Shown here piece after piece: positions 20,936 to 30,909 of a DNA stretch of 64,000 bases. Under the pieces are notes generated by a model. The model saw nothing but the letters and a program-made list of their open reading frames with translations. It searched no databases and was not told the DNA's origin. Both the position numbers and the translations under genes were made by a program. The stretch covers positions 4,189,001-4,253,000 of the forward strand of contig CM074758.1 in assembly GCA_037355855.1 (NCBI GenBank), read 5' to 3'. Positions within the stretch are counted from its first letter, which is position 1; each line of letters opens with the position of its first letter. This DNA comes from Pseudo-nitzschia pungens (taxonomy: Eukaryota; Bacillariophyta; Bacillariophyceae; Bacillariales; Bacillariaceae).

Positions 20936-22417
20936 GTAACCTGTTAGATGCTGGGGCTACAGAAGACACGCCGCTGATGATGACAAATGCCGGGGCGGTA
21001 GAAGCACCAGTGGAGTGCAGAAATGCCAGGTGATAGGTTGTATGCTGGGAAACAGGGTACAGCAGCAACAACAGGTCCAACGTTGGTCTGGACAAGGAAA
21101 AACTCCAGGGGAACCAAAAGAAAGGACTGGAGCACTACCAGAAGAGTCACGTTCGAAACCCACAGAGGTGCTCTGGAGTTACAGAATTTGGAAACTCCAG
21201 TAGACCACTGCAAATCGTGTAGAAACAAACTGGCTTGATTCAAAGACCTTGAGCGAGGCAATTAAACCAGGGAAGCTGCGTGCTTGAAAACAGGGGCTTT
21301 AGTAGGAAAACTTAGGGACCAGGGGAGATCAATGGCAGGGCACACTTAAAAGGCTCAGGAGGGAACTTGAAGTTCAAACTCGCAAGTACTTATAAGTGGA
21401 AACAGTATCCAGGGGCAATTGGCTTGAAAACAGGGACCTTGAGCGAGACACTTAGGGACCAGGGAAGCTGCTTGCTTGAAAACAGGGGCTTTAGTAGAAA
21501 CACCTAGGGACCAGGGGGAGGCTTGTGTCTTGAAAACAGTGTCGAACTTGAAGTTCAAGTTGGGGTTGCTTAATAGCGAAAACACTTAGGGATCAGGGAA
21601 CTCGCGAACACTTAGGGACCAGGGAAATTGTAGTCTTGAAAACAAGGGGCTGTAGTAGCTGTAGTCTTGGAAACAAGAGTGCAATAAGTAGGAGGTACTT
21701 AGGGATCGGTTGGTCTTGGCTTGAAAACAGGTGTAGTAGGGGGAGCCTTAAGCGAAAACACTTAGGGACTGGGGGGCTTGGCTAGGAAACAGGGTAGCTC
21801 TTAAGTGATTGACACTAGTAAGAGCAGGGGGCAATTGGCTTGAAAATAAAGGGGAACTGGAAGATATGCTTGCGCGAACTTGCAGATACTTAGGGATCAG
21901 CGAGTAGGAACCTTCTAGAAGGGGGGTGTATATGTGTTCGATCTTGAAGAATGTAGAACGTTAAGTAGGTTCGACCTTGAAGAATGTAGAACGTTAAGTG
22001 GGTATCACTTATGGGGCTTGGAAGACTGTATAGCGTTAAATAAAAATATGGCTTGAAAACAGATCAAAAAACAAACCGAGCTCGGAGACAAAGCGGAACT
22101 GAAGCAGAGCTGCTGTAGAATTAGTACTGCAATTGCTGTAGAAAATTATGTGTTGTTTTCGCTTGCCGAAGCCTGTTGCTGCCGATCGACCGACACGGAA
22201 ACAAGCAACCAAAGCAACCAAAGGGAGCAAGGAGCAGCCAAACAAACAGCAGAATCAGATAGGGGAGATCTCTGTTAATAGGTGTAGTGCTTGGTTTTGT
22301 TGTAGGAGCTTTAGAAGTGAGTGAGATATCAAAGGGGAAAGTTGTGTAGAAATCTACGTGTTTTAAGTACTGGAACATCGGAACGTCGGACAAAATCGCG
22401 CGTCGCAAAATTGTGCA
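20936..22417 (-). other. LINE 5' UTR
   Basis: No convincing protein frame is present. On the minus strand it begins with caaaattttgcgacgcgcg-like sequence and gtagatttctacac, shared with the short elements. It continues with diverged units that contain the motif aagtgttttcgctta (e.g. at 21749-21764 read in reverse) also found in the 150-bp repeats of the short family. An internal promoter would be expected here in a LINE, but no specific site can be named. Confidence 0.7.
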
Positions 22418-22436
22418 TGCATGCCTGTTCATACAT
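22418..22436. repeat. LINE target-site duplication, right copy
   Basis: Exact copy of 9866-9884. The sequence following it (taccggatatcc) is the next part of the LTR, as seen uninterrupted at 28908 onward. Confidence 0.92.
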
Positions 22437-22543
22437 ACCGGATATCCATACATGCATATCATATATATATATATCGGTTGAATCCCATGTGGGATTCGGT
22501 TAATTATTAATTCGTAACTACTAGCCTACGCTAGCATGTTACA
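22437..22543 (-). repeat. 3' LTR of gypsy #2, remaining part
   Basis: It continues the LTR from 9884 and ends tagcatgttaca at 22543, matching the end of the LTR at 29011. Confidence 0.9.
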
Positions 22544-22573
22544 TAGTGCCTCATGATTGAACGAATCCCACAG

Positions 22574-25270
22574 TTAAGCCGACCAGTGACTCATGGAACA
22601 ATCCGAGTCATCTGATTGGCTCAATTCGATATTCGGGGATTCATTCGTCGTCGACTCCGACTGATTCGATTGACTTACTGTGGATTCATTCGATGGTTCC
22701 CGATACGGCGTAAGCTTTCGGATGTTCACTGTTTCCACTACTGAGGGAGCTCTTTGCAACTTCACAGTACCATTTGGATTCACTTGTGTGATTGGAAAGG
22801 GACCAATCTTCCTGGGTTGTAACTTGTCCGGATCTGGCTCTTGGATCCATACCTTATCATTGACTTGGAAGGTATGGTTGATTCTTTTGGCATTATCTCT
22901 GAGTAGATTCTTGTTAATCCCCTGTTGTCGAAGCTGTTGCAGCGCTAACAGATTGGAGGTTAGTGGTAGGTCAATCAGCATGTCCCGATTGAATACTAGG
23001 GAACCCGGTGATGCCTGTAAAGCAGCATTGACAGCACACCGGGAGGCATGCATGCATGTTGCCAAGGCGTTGTCCATGAGCTGACTAGCTCTGGTGTTGA
23101 CTTGAGGAGGATTAACATGCACTAAAACTCTGAGGATATCAGCGACTGTATGATAGACTCTTTCACAGATGGCACTTGATTGGGGATTCTTCACTGTGGT
23201 AGGGATGGACTGAATCCCATATTGCTTAAGTGTAGTCTGGAACTCAGCCCCTAGGAATTCACCACCATTGTCATGGATGCATCTGATAGGTCTTGGATAC
23301 CTTGAGAGCCAACAGTTCTTGAATTGGTCTGATATGTGCTGGGAGGACTTGTCTCAGATTCTGATAATCTCCAGAAGGTTAGTCACCGGATCAATACAGG
23401 TTAGGGCCTTGAAGTTGTAGTTCTTGCCTTGAGCTGTAATCTTCCAGGAACCTATAAGGTCCACATGTATCTCGTTGAATGGAGCTAGCGGGGCTTCTTT
23501 CGGTGGTAACTTGCCATATTTGGAGTGTTGGTTTTTGTATTTAATGCAGCTGTCGGGGCAGATGTAAGTCTTGCAAAGATTGGATAGATTGTCAATGTAG
23601 AATCTTGCGGAGATAGTTTGATATAGCCTGGTGGATCCACAATGACCCAACAGAAGATGGTACCATTTGATGGTATCATTGGAAAGCGAGCTTGGTATGT
23701 ATATGCGCCAGTTGTCTGGGTTTGATTGGTTGGCATAGCAGAGGATATTATTGCCTTCTAATTCTTGGTAGAAGAAGGCTTTGGATTGCATCTTGAACTT
23801 GATCGTGGGATCTTTCTGCTGATGAAGATAAATATTGGAATAGTTCACCGGGCATTCCATATTTGGTAGGTTGACTAGGCACTCATTGTTCAGCAAATAG
23901 GATTGGAGTTCGTGATCTGCGTCATTGCATAAGTGCTGGAATAGGGTCGGGAACTCTGTTAGAAACAGTTCTTCATCTTGTTTGGGGACTTCAAGGTTCA
24001 AGAAATCGATTAAGGTGCCCTTTGAGAGGGCTTTCTTCCCTTCAGTAGGTGGATCCATCCGGGGGAGTCTGGAGAAGGCGTCAGCAAGAACATTCTTCTT
24101 GCCTTCAACATAGGTGAGGTTGATACCAAATTCTTCAAGGAATAGTCTCCATCGGAGGACTCGTTGGACCGATAGGGTTCTGAAGGTAAGGTTCTTATGG
24201 TCGGTGTATACATTGATAACACCACCAAGTAACATTTTGCGGTACTCTTTGCAGCAGAGTACTATTGCTAGGAGTTCTTTCTCCATGGTGGTAGTATAAT
24301 TCTTCTGGGCATCAGATAGTTTCTTGGACCAATATGCAATTGGCTTGCCATCTTGTATTATGGCAGCACCGAGCTGGAGGTCTGAGGCATCAGTGTACAG
24401 TTCAAAGGGCTTGTTTAGATCTGGATAGGTGTTCAGCGCATCTGCTGCCACCATGGCTTTCATCTCTTGGAAGGCTTTATCTTGAGCAGGTCCCCAAGTG
24501 AAAGCTGAAGGAGCTTTCCTTTGTTTGGCTTTGATGGTAGCTGCTTGAGGAGCTTGCTTCTTTGGGGTTCCGGTGATGTCAAAGAGAGGAGCTAGGACAT
24601 GAGATCGCCGGGGCCACATGTCCCTGTAGTATCCTACTGCTCCTAGGAATGACTTGACTTGGGTCACAGTTCTTGGCCGATCCATGTGTAGGATGGCTTC
24701 AATCTTTTTGCGCCATGGCTTAACTGCAGTAGGAGTCATCCAATAGCCTAGGAAGTCAGTCTCTTGTACAGCCCAATCACATTTGAGTGGGTTGCACTTG
24801 AGACCATTCTGGTTAAGTCGGTCTAGGATCTTGTCAATGGTCTTCATGTGTAGATCAAAAGAGCCATTGGTCCAGATGCCAATATCATCAATATAAACAG
24901 TGCAGTCGGTGTCTTGTAGAATATCTTCCATTAGTTGCTGTGCAACATCTGGCGAGACTTTGACACCCATTGGTAGTCTTTGGTACTCATAGCAACCATA
25001 AGGGGTGACTATGGTACAGAGCTTCTTGCTTGCGTCATCCAGTTCAAAGCAGTAGTATTGCATGGACAAGTCAATTTTGGTGAAGTGAGTGTACTTGCCC
25101 CTCTTGTTCATGATATCCTGTATCCGGGGGATTGGATAAGGACGTCTCTCAAGGAGTTCATTGAGTTCCCTGAAGTCTGATACCCATCTAACTCTGTTGT
25201 CTTTCTTTGGGACAATAAATGTAGGGAATGCCCATTCAGCTGGTCCAGTGCATCTCTTGAGGACTCCATG
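22574..25270 (-). pseudogene. Ty3/gypsy #2 pol: reverse transcriptase, RNase H, integrase
   Basis: One frame runs from the RT (PTFIVPKKDNRVRWVSDFRELN, then catalytic CTVYIDDIGIW) through RNase H (FELYTDASDLQLGAAI, VYTDHKNLTF, NVLADAFSRLPR) to the integrase (HHCC region, HVDLIGSW, HDNGGEF, NPQSSAICERV) and the HWSA end. An in-frame TGA at 23351-23353 falls within RIRDKSSQ, where the sister copy reads through. The N-terminal boundary is a break at 25270, where 43 bp of unrelated sequence and a LINE fragment follow. Pol makes and integrates element cDNA; this copy is not functional as it stands. Confidence 0.88.
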
Positions 25271-25312
25271 TGACACTGTAGCGTAGCTACATTCACGAAT
25301 AAAGGCCAGAGA
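25271..25312. other. Unassigned filler between gypsy pol and the LINE fragment
   Basis: The sequence tgacactgtagcgtagctac and the next ~22 bases match neither gypsy pol nor the LINE by eye. It may be filler added at a non-canonical integration junction. Confidence 0.5.
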
Positions 25313-26130
25313 ATTTATCCATCATCCTACTCACTTGCAATTGCTTCTGCTGTCAGGGCACAGAGGACTATTGGCTGGCACAACTGGCTTCTTGGAAGGT
25401 GGTCTCCTCGCTGGTATCACATCCAGGCTGACTACTACTCCCACATTGGAAGCAAGCGCTCTCCCAAACGTTGGGCTACAGCTATCATCCATCAGTTCTT
25501 TCTTACCTCCTGGGATCTTTGGACCTATAGGAATGAACGACTCCATGGTCCTGGGGGTACCCTTGATGCTGAACAACACCAATCTCTTGATGCTTCCATC
25601 ACTTCAGAATTGGCAATTGGTGCAGCTGGTGCACTTCCCCAGTCACACTCCCTGTTACAAACCCCTTTCCACGTCCTACAAGGTTACACCCTGACTGCCA
25701 AGCGGCAGTGGCTTGCGACCATCCACCTTGCAAGGAAGCAATATGCAGCGCCTGTCCCACCAGTGCAGCCATACCAACAAGAGGCTGCTCTTCTCAGAGC
25801 CTGGCTTACTGGACCTCAGGGTTGATTACACTTTGTACCTTGGTTTTTTGTCTTCTGTTCCTGCTTCTCATCCTGTCCCATCCCTTTGGATACTGGGTCT
25901 TCTCCCACTATCTTCATTCCCATTTCCCTTTCTCTCAAGTCCCTATTTTGTGGGACTTGTTTGTCCTTTTCCCTGCTTGATGTTCAAGGTTTGTTTGAAA
26001 ATTTGTCGTTCTGCCACTTGGGGTCCTGACTCTATGATGGAGGCGACGTTAAAGTCTGGTTACAGACTGAGTAATTTAGTTTCACCTTTGGTGATTAAAG
26101 TTATTTAAATACGTATATTATTATTATTAT
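25313..26130 (+). mobile_element. 5'-truncated LINE: end of ORF2 plus 3' UTR
   Basis: On the plus strand this matches the reverse complement of 9885-10710 closely, including the last ORF2 residues (TGPQG stop near 25825), the agtctg/cagact and tcacc/ggtga hairpins, and a tattattattat tail ending at 26130. About 94% of the element is missing at its 5' side, as is common for LINE insertions. It interrupts gypsy #2 pol. Confidence 0.9.
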
Positions 26131-27525
26131 GAGTTCCCTGAAGTCTGATACCCATCGTACCCTGTTGTCTTTCTTTGGTACTATGAAGGTTGGAAACGCC
26201 CATTCGGCCGGTCCAGTGCAACGCTTGAGTACTCCATCATTACAAAGATTCTGGAGCTCCCTTTTGAATAGGTGTTCTCTTTTGTATGCAACTGGATAAG
26301 GCTTCTTGTGTATGGGCTTGGATCCGGGCTTCAGTCGTAGAGAGATCTTCTTGTGAGGGTACTTGCCAAGTTCTCCATTGAAGACATTTGGATACTTGTT
26401 TAGTATTGCTTGGAACTGCTGCTGCTCTGCTTTGGACATGTGGCTCTGTTGTTGTGCGACTGTAGATGGATCTGTTTCTTGGTAGGCTTGGTCGAGAATC
26501 ACCTTGGACTTGTATGGATTGGCAAAGGAGAGATCATCAGCAAAGAGTTCATCATCTTCTAGTTCTTCCATGAGCATGGTGTAGTCGGACTCATGGTATA
26601 AGGACGTATCCTTCATAGGAATGGTTCGGTCCATCCACTGAACTGCTCCGGTATTGAATAGGAGATTGATCTTTGCTAGGTGGAGGAAGTCTCTGCCTAG
26701 TATCAAATCATATTTGCAGTCAGGGGAATGGAAGAGCCTTGCCTCTTGTCGATCAATGTTGTAGTTGCCAAACTCCTGTAGTTTGATGTTCTTCATGATG
26801 ATATACTCTGTTGTATCAAAACTTCCATTCGCTGTGGTGGTTAGGACTTGGTGCTTGCTTCTGATTGGTATTGTGCCAAATGGTAGTGCTTGTTTGTTAA
26901 TTAAAGTTCCGGAGGATCCACTATCTAGTAGTGCTAGTAGTGGGCTTGATTTCATGGGGATGCCTTGTATGTACTGTACGTTGGTTAGAAGAATAGGAGC
27001 CACGTTGCTCGTATTCTGAATAGGAGCCACGTTGCTCTTATTCGATGCCTGTTCTGCTGTATTTTTAGTTGTATTTCCAGCAGTCGACAGCAGCGTTAAA
27101 TAATTTTGCTCCAGCGCACCTCCTTTGGTGTAGTCTTTGGAGTTTTGGGTGTTGCAATAGAGGTTTTTTGCTGTACCCGTGGACCAATTCCTTGCTAGGG
27201 ACAAGATTGGTCTATTTATTGCTGCTGTACTATCTTTCGCGTCTGTACCCTTGGATCGATTCGATTGTTTTCGATTCGGATCCATGTTCGTATCGTTCGT
27301 TCCGGAGAATCGAACTGTTTTTGTTGCTGCTTTTGCAGTCTTCGAGCGCTCAACAGGACTCCATCCTGTAGGTTCCTTCCCCTTTTTCTCCGGGAGATCT
27401 CCTCCTTGCGTCATCCCAGTCAGCTGTGCTGGAATGGCATCAAGGGCCTGTGGCGCCGGAGGCAAGGTGATTGCTGGTTTTGGTGGACCATTGGGTCTCT
27501 GTTTGGTGGAGAATTGCCTTTGCAA
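26131..27525 (-). pseudogene. Ty3/gypsy #2 pol, protease to start of RT
   Basis: The frame directly follows the gag stop and stays in the gag frame. It contains the aspartic protease signature LLALLDSGSSGTLINKQALP and a linker, then the RT N-terminus (HKKPYPVAYKRE, GVLKRCTGPAEWAFPTFIVP), before being cut at the LINE tail. The last 107 bp duplicate, with about 15 differences, the pol sequence at 25163-25269. There is no ATG at the start: the first codon after the gag TGA is TTG, so expression would need readthrough of that stop. Confidence 0.85.
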
Positions 27526-28560
27526 TCATGGGAGCCAAATAAGCTCACCATCGATGCTCCTTTCTGTTCGGCCTCCATGTTTGGAGTGATACGATTCCCT
27601 TGCTGCCTTCATGTGAGCTTGGAACGACTCATTGCTGCCGGAAAGGTCATGAGTGTGTGTATGGAAGGTCTCAGTGGTGGCGTTGGCTTTGTTGCCGGGC
27701 CCCTTGTAGTTCTTTGAGTACCTGTTCTTAGGGCACTTGGACCACTCGTGGTTGTGGCCCTGAATGCGACAGGGGTTGGACTTCTTCTTGCCCTTGGGAT
27801 TGTTCTTCTGGGTCCCAGAGCGCTTCCTGTTGTTGTTGTTAGAACTATTAGAATTGTTGGAACGTCTTCCAGTATTCTTGTTGTTGTTCTTCTGTTTGCT
27901 GAGCCGATCGAGACTGCTCATATGGTCGACCAGGAACTGCGATGTGGTGTTCCGAGTGACCCCTTGGTGGATGTGTACATAGTCTTCTATCCAGGCATTT
28001 GGGTAGCTATGTAGGAGTATGGTGACTTGCTGGAGGTGGTCCAGATTGGTGACATACCCATGGAGTTTGGTTGTATATTTCATGAGGGTTAGGAGTCGGT
28101 CTGTGTGGTCTTTGCAGGTGGACTCCACCTTCTTTTTGCACGCCAGGCTCCGGAGATATATATGCATGATGTCCCTGGCGTCTTCGGCATTGCAGTAGAG
28201 CTTGATAAAGGCTGCAAATGCTGAATCAAATCCTTGTCTTGTAAGCGGATATAATCTTTGTCCATTCGGTCGGGTGCTTTGCGTTAGAGATCTCCATTCG
28301 GTTTGTGCTTTAACACATAAGCAGCGTCCGAAATAGCGGATGAGCGCTGAGTCCTGTACACCTAGATCTTCCACTGCGTTTAGAAATGCTTCCTCGGTGT
28401 GGAGGAGCTCTTCTAGGCCTCCCTTATCTGTGAAGAGGGGGATCTTGACGCTGTCGGAATGGTCAGCATTGTCGTAGATCGAAAGCGTAATTAGCTTCGG
28501 CTTGGAGCTGTCGAAGGAGCTCTTGTAGGCGACCGGTGGTTCTCTGTAGATGCCTGCCAT
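27526..28560 (-). CDS. Ty3/gypsy #2 Gag
   Basis: A 344-residue frame starts at ATG 28560 (MAGIYREPPVAYKSSFD). The capsid-like region includes LIRYFGRCLCVKAQTEWRSL and FAAFIKLYCNAEDARDIM. An Asn/Lys-rich basic stretch follows, then a zinc knuckle-like CRIQGHNHEWSKC (CHHC spacing) near residue 270. Gag packages the element RNA into particles. The frame ends in a TGA (27526-27528), after which the same frame continues as pol; element #1 has the same stop in the same context. Confidence 0.88.
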   Translation of the reverse strand: MAGIYREPPVAYKSSFDSSKPKLITLSIYDNADHSDSVKIPLFTDKGGLEELLHTEEAFLNAVEDLGVQDSALIRYFGRCLCVKAQTEWRSLTQSTRPNGQRLYPLTRQGFDSAFAAFIKLYCNAEDARDIMHIYLRSLACKKKVESTCKDHTDRLLTLMKYTTKLHGYVTNLDHLQQVTILLHSYPNAWIEDYVHIHQGVTRNTTSQFLVDHMSSLDRLSKQKNNNKNTGRRSNNSNSSNNNNRKRSGTQKNNPKGKKKSNPCRIQGHNHEWSKCPKNRYSKNYKGPGNKANATTETFHTHTHDLSGSNESFQAHMKAARESYHSKHGGRTERSIDGELIWLP

Positions 28561-28697
28561 GGTTGATAGCTGAAGACTTGCTCTTGTCGGGGATACACGT
28601 TGCCTCTGTTGTTGAGGCTATCGATGGTTTGGTTGTTTCAAGATTTCAGTACTGAATTCTACTACTGTTCCTACGTGAAAGCGGACAGTAATTACTG
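28561..28697 (-). other. Gypsy #2 leader and primer-binding region
   Basis: The first bases inside the LTR on the minus strand are cagtaattactg, a perfect 12-bp palindrome that is also present in element #1 (34966-34977). I could not match a tRNA 3' end to it. Confidence 0.5.
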
Positions 28698-29011
28698 TGT
28701 AACACTCTAAGGTAGAAATTTTGAAGTAGTATGAATAATTGTGTGTTATTTCACTTTACGAGATGGGATTAAAATTAGAGAGAGGAAATAATGAGCGATG
28801 AGGTCATCGCGACCTCTTCATATAATCTACATCCCTGTATATAACATATATTCTGTATGTAACCTTAATCGTACGATCGCTCTCTTCTGCATGCCTGTTC
28901 ATACATACCGGATATCCATACATGCATATCATATATATATATCGGTTGAATCCCATGTGGGATTCGGTTAATTATTAATTCGTAACTACTAGCCTACGCT
29001 AGCATGTTACA
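28698..29011 (-). repeat. 5' LTR of gypsy #2 (intact, 314 bp)
   Basis: It has terminal tgtaaca...tgttaca inverted ends. It holds the uninterrupted site for the LINE insertion (tgcatgcctgttcatacat at about 28889-28907). It is followed on the right by the TSD tccat (29012-29016), after which pol of element #1 resumes. Confidence 0.93.
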
Positions 29012-29016
29012 TCCAT

Positions 29017-30909
29017 GTCTGTTGTATTGGGTAGGTTGACTAGGCACTCGTTGTTCAGCAGACAAGCTTGTAATTCATGGTCTGCGTCATTGCACAAGTG
29101 CTGGAATAGGTTCGGGAACTCTGCTAAAAACAGTTCTTCGTCTTGCTTGGGGACTTCAAGTTTCAAAAAATCAATAAGAGTGCCCTTACCAAGGGCTTCT
29201 TTCTTCCCCACAGTAGGTGGATCCATCCTGGGAAGCCTGGAGAAGGCATCAGCAAGAACGTTCTTCTTGCCTTCCACATAAGTGAGGTTGACACCAAATT
29301 CTTCTAGGAAGAGTCGCCATCGGAGGACGCGTTTGACTGAGATGGTGCGAAAGGTAAGATTCTTGTGGTCAGTGTATACATTGATTACACCACCAAGGAG
29401 CATCTTCCTGTACTCTTTGCAACAGAGTACAATGGCTAGGAGTTCTTTTTCCATAGTCGTGTAGTTCTTCTGAGCATCAGATAGTTTCTTGGACCAATAT
29501 GCAATGGGCTTGTCATCCTGTATTATGGCAGCACCCAATTGCCGGTCTGAGGCATCAGTGTACAGTTCAAAGGGCTTGTTGAGATCCGGATAGGTGTTCA
29601 GCGCATCTGCTGCCACCATTGCTTTCATTTCTTGAAAGGCTTTATCTTGAGCAGGTCCCCAAGTAAAAGCTGAAGGAGCTTTTCTTCGTTTGCCTTTGAT
29701 GGCAGCTGCTTGGGGAGTCTTCTTGGGCGTACCAGTTATATCAAATAGGGGAGCTAGGACATGAGATCGCCGGGACCACATGTCCCTGTAGTATCCTACT
29801 GCTCCTAGAAACGACTTGACTTGAGTCACAGTTCTTGGTCGATCCATGTGGAGGATGACTTCAATTTTCTTTCTCCAAGGCTTAACTGCAGTAGGAGTCA
29901 TCCAATATCCAAGGAAGTGCAGCCCAATCACACTTGAGTGGGTTGCACTTGAGGCCATTCTGGTTGAGTCTGTCGAGGATCTTGTCAATGGTCTTCATGT
30001 GGAGATCAAATGATCCATTAGTCCAGACGCCAATATCATCAATATAAACAGTGCAACCAGTGTCTTGTAGAATATCTTCCATTAGTTGCTGGGCAACATC
30101 TGGAGAGACTTTGACACCCATTGGTAGTCTTTGGTATTCATAGCAACCATATGGTGTTACTATGGTACAGAGCTTCTTGCTTGCATCATCCAGTTCAAAG
30201 CAGTAGTATTGCATGGGCAAGTCAATCTTGGTGAAGTGGGTATACTTGCCGCGCTTGTTCATGATATCTTGTATCCTTGGTATGGGGTATGGTCTTCTCT
30301 CGAGGAGTTCATTGAGTTCTCTAAAGTCTGATACCCATCGGACCCTGTTGTCTTTCTTTGGGACTATGAAGGTTGGGAATGCCCATTCAGCTGGTCCAGT
30401 ACAACGTTTGAGGACTCCATCATTACAAAGATTCTGGAGCTCCCTTTTGAATAGGTCTTCTCTTTTGTATGCAACTGGATAAGGCTTCTTGTGTATGGGC
30501 TTGGATCCGGGCTTCAGTCTTAGAGAGATTTTCTTGTGTGGATATTTCCCTAGTTCTCCATTAAAGACATTCGGATACTTGTTTAGTATTGCTTGGAACT
30601 GCTGCTGCTCTGCTCTGGACATGTGGCTCTGTTGTTGTGCGACTGTAGATGGATCTGTTTCTTGGTAGGCTCGGTCTAATATTAGCTTGGACTTGTATGG
30701 ATTCGCGAAGGATAGTTCATCAGCAAAGAGTTCATCATCTTCTAGTTCTTCCATGAGCATGGTATGGTTGTCATGGTATAAGGAGGTGTCCTTCATAGGA
30801 ATGGTTCGATCCATCCACTGAACTGCTCCTTCTTTGAATAGGAGATTGATCTGTGCCAGGTGGAGGAAGTCTCTGCCTAGTATCAAATCATATTTGCAGT
30901 CAGGGGAAT
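29017..30909 (-). pseudogene. Ty3/gypsy #1 pol: protease end, RT and RNase H
   Basis: This holds the end of the protease domain (SPDCKYDLILGRDFLHLAQIN), then the RT (VPKKDNRVRWVSDFRELN, CTVYIDDIGVWTNG) and RNase H (FELYTDASDRQLGAAI, VYTDHKNLTF). A net 11-nt loss near 29919 (ggaagtgcagccc where element #2 has a 12-nt longer stretch) shifts the frame between RT and the downstream half. The left end joins the integrase at 9675 across the gypsy #2 insertion; the right end joins 33033 across the short LINE-related element. Confidence 0.88.
30891..30909. repeat. TSD of short LINE-related element, left copy
   Basis: tatttgcagtcaggggaat is repeated exactly at 33014-33032. Joining the two flanks restores the protease reading frame. 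Confidence 0.93.

Larger units (their letters stand above)
9885..22417 (-). mobile_element. Full-length 12.5-kb LINE (APE-RT-RNase H type) with intact ORFs
   Basis: On the minus strand the element consists of a 5' UTR (22417-~20936), a 34-bp minisatellite array (~20930-19170), ORF1 (19153-16019), ORF2 (16026-10186), a 3' UTR with two stem-loops (9919-9960) and a (TTA)n tail. Exact 19-bp duplications flank it, and the empty site exists in the sister LTR. Both ORFs are open, unlike the other elements here, so this copy may be young and potentially active. Its length is well above the usual 4-7 kb of LINEs; the array and long 5' UTR account for much of the excess. Confidence 0.92.
9676..29011 (-). 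mobile_element. Ty3/gypsy element #2, inserted in element #1 and itself interrupted
   Basis: The minus-strand element is bounded by LTRs at 28698-29011 (5') and 9676-9884 plus 22437-22543 (3', split by the LINE). The flanking 5-bp duplication tccat is at 9671-9675 and 29012-29016. The two LTRs differ at only a few positions plus a TA-repeat length change, so insertion is fairly recent. Gag and protease are at 26131-28560, RT to integrase at 22574-25270. A LINE tail at 25313-26130 and a nonsense codon at 23351-23353 break pol. Confidence 0.88.

Noticed and set aside
27526..27528. UGA recoded as an amino acid in a variant nuclear code
   Set aside because: TGA acts as a normal stop in host genes (for example the end of 50812-52941), and Trp uses TGG.
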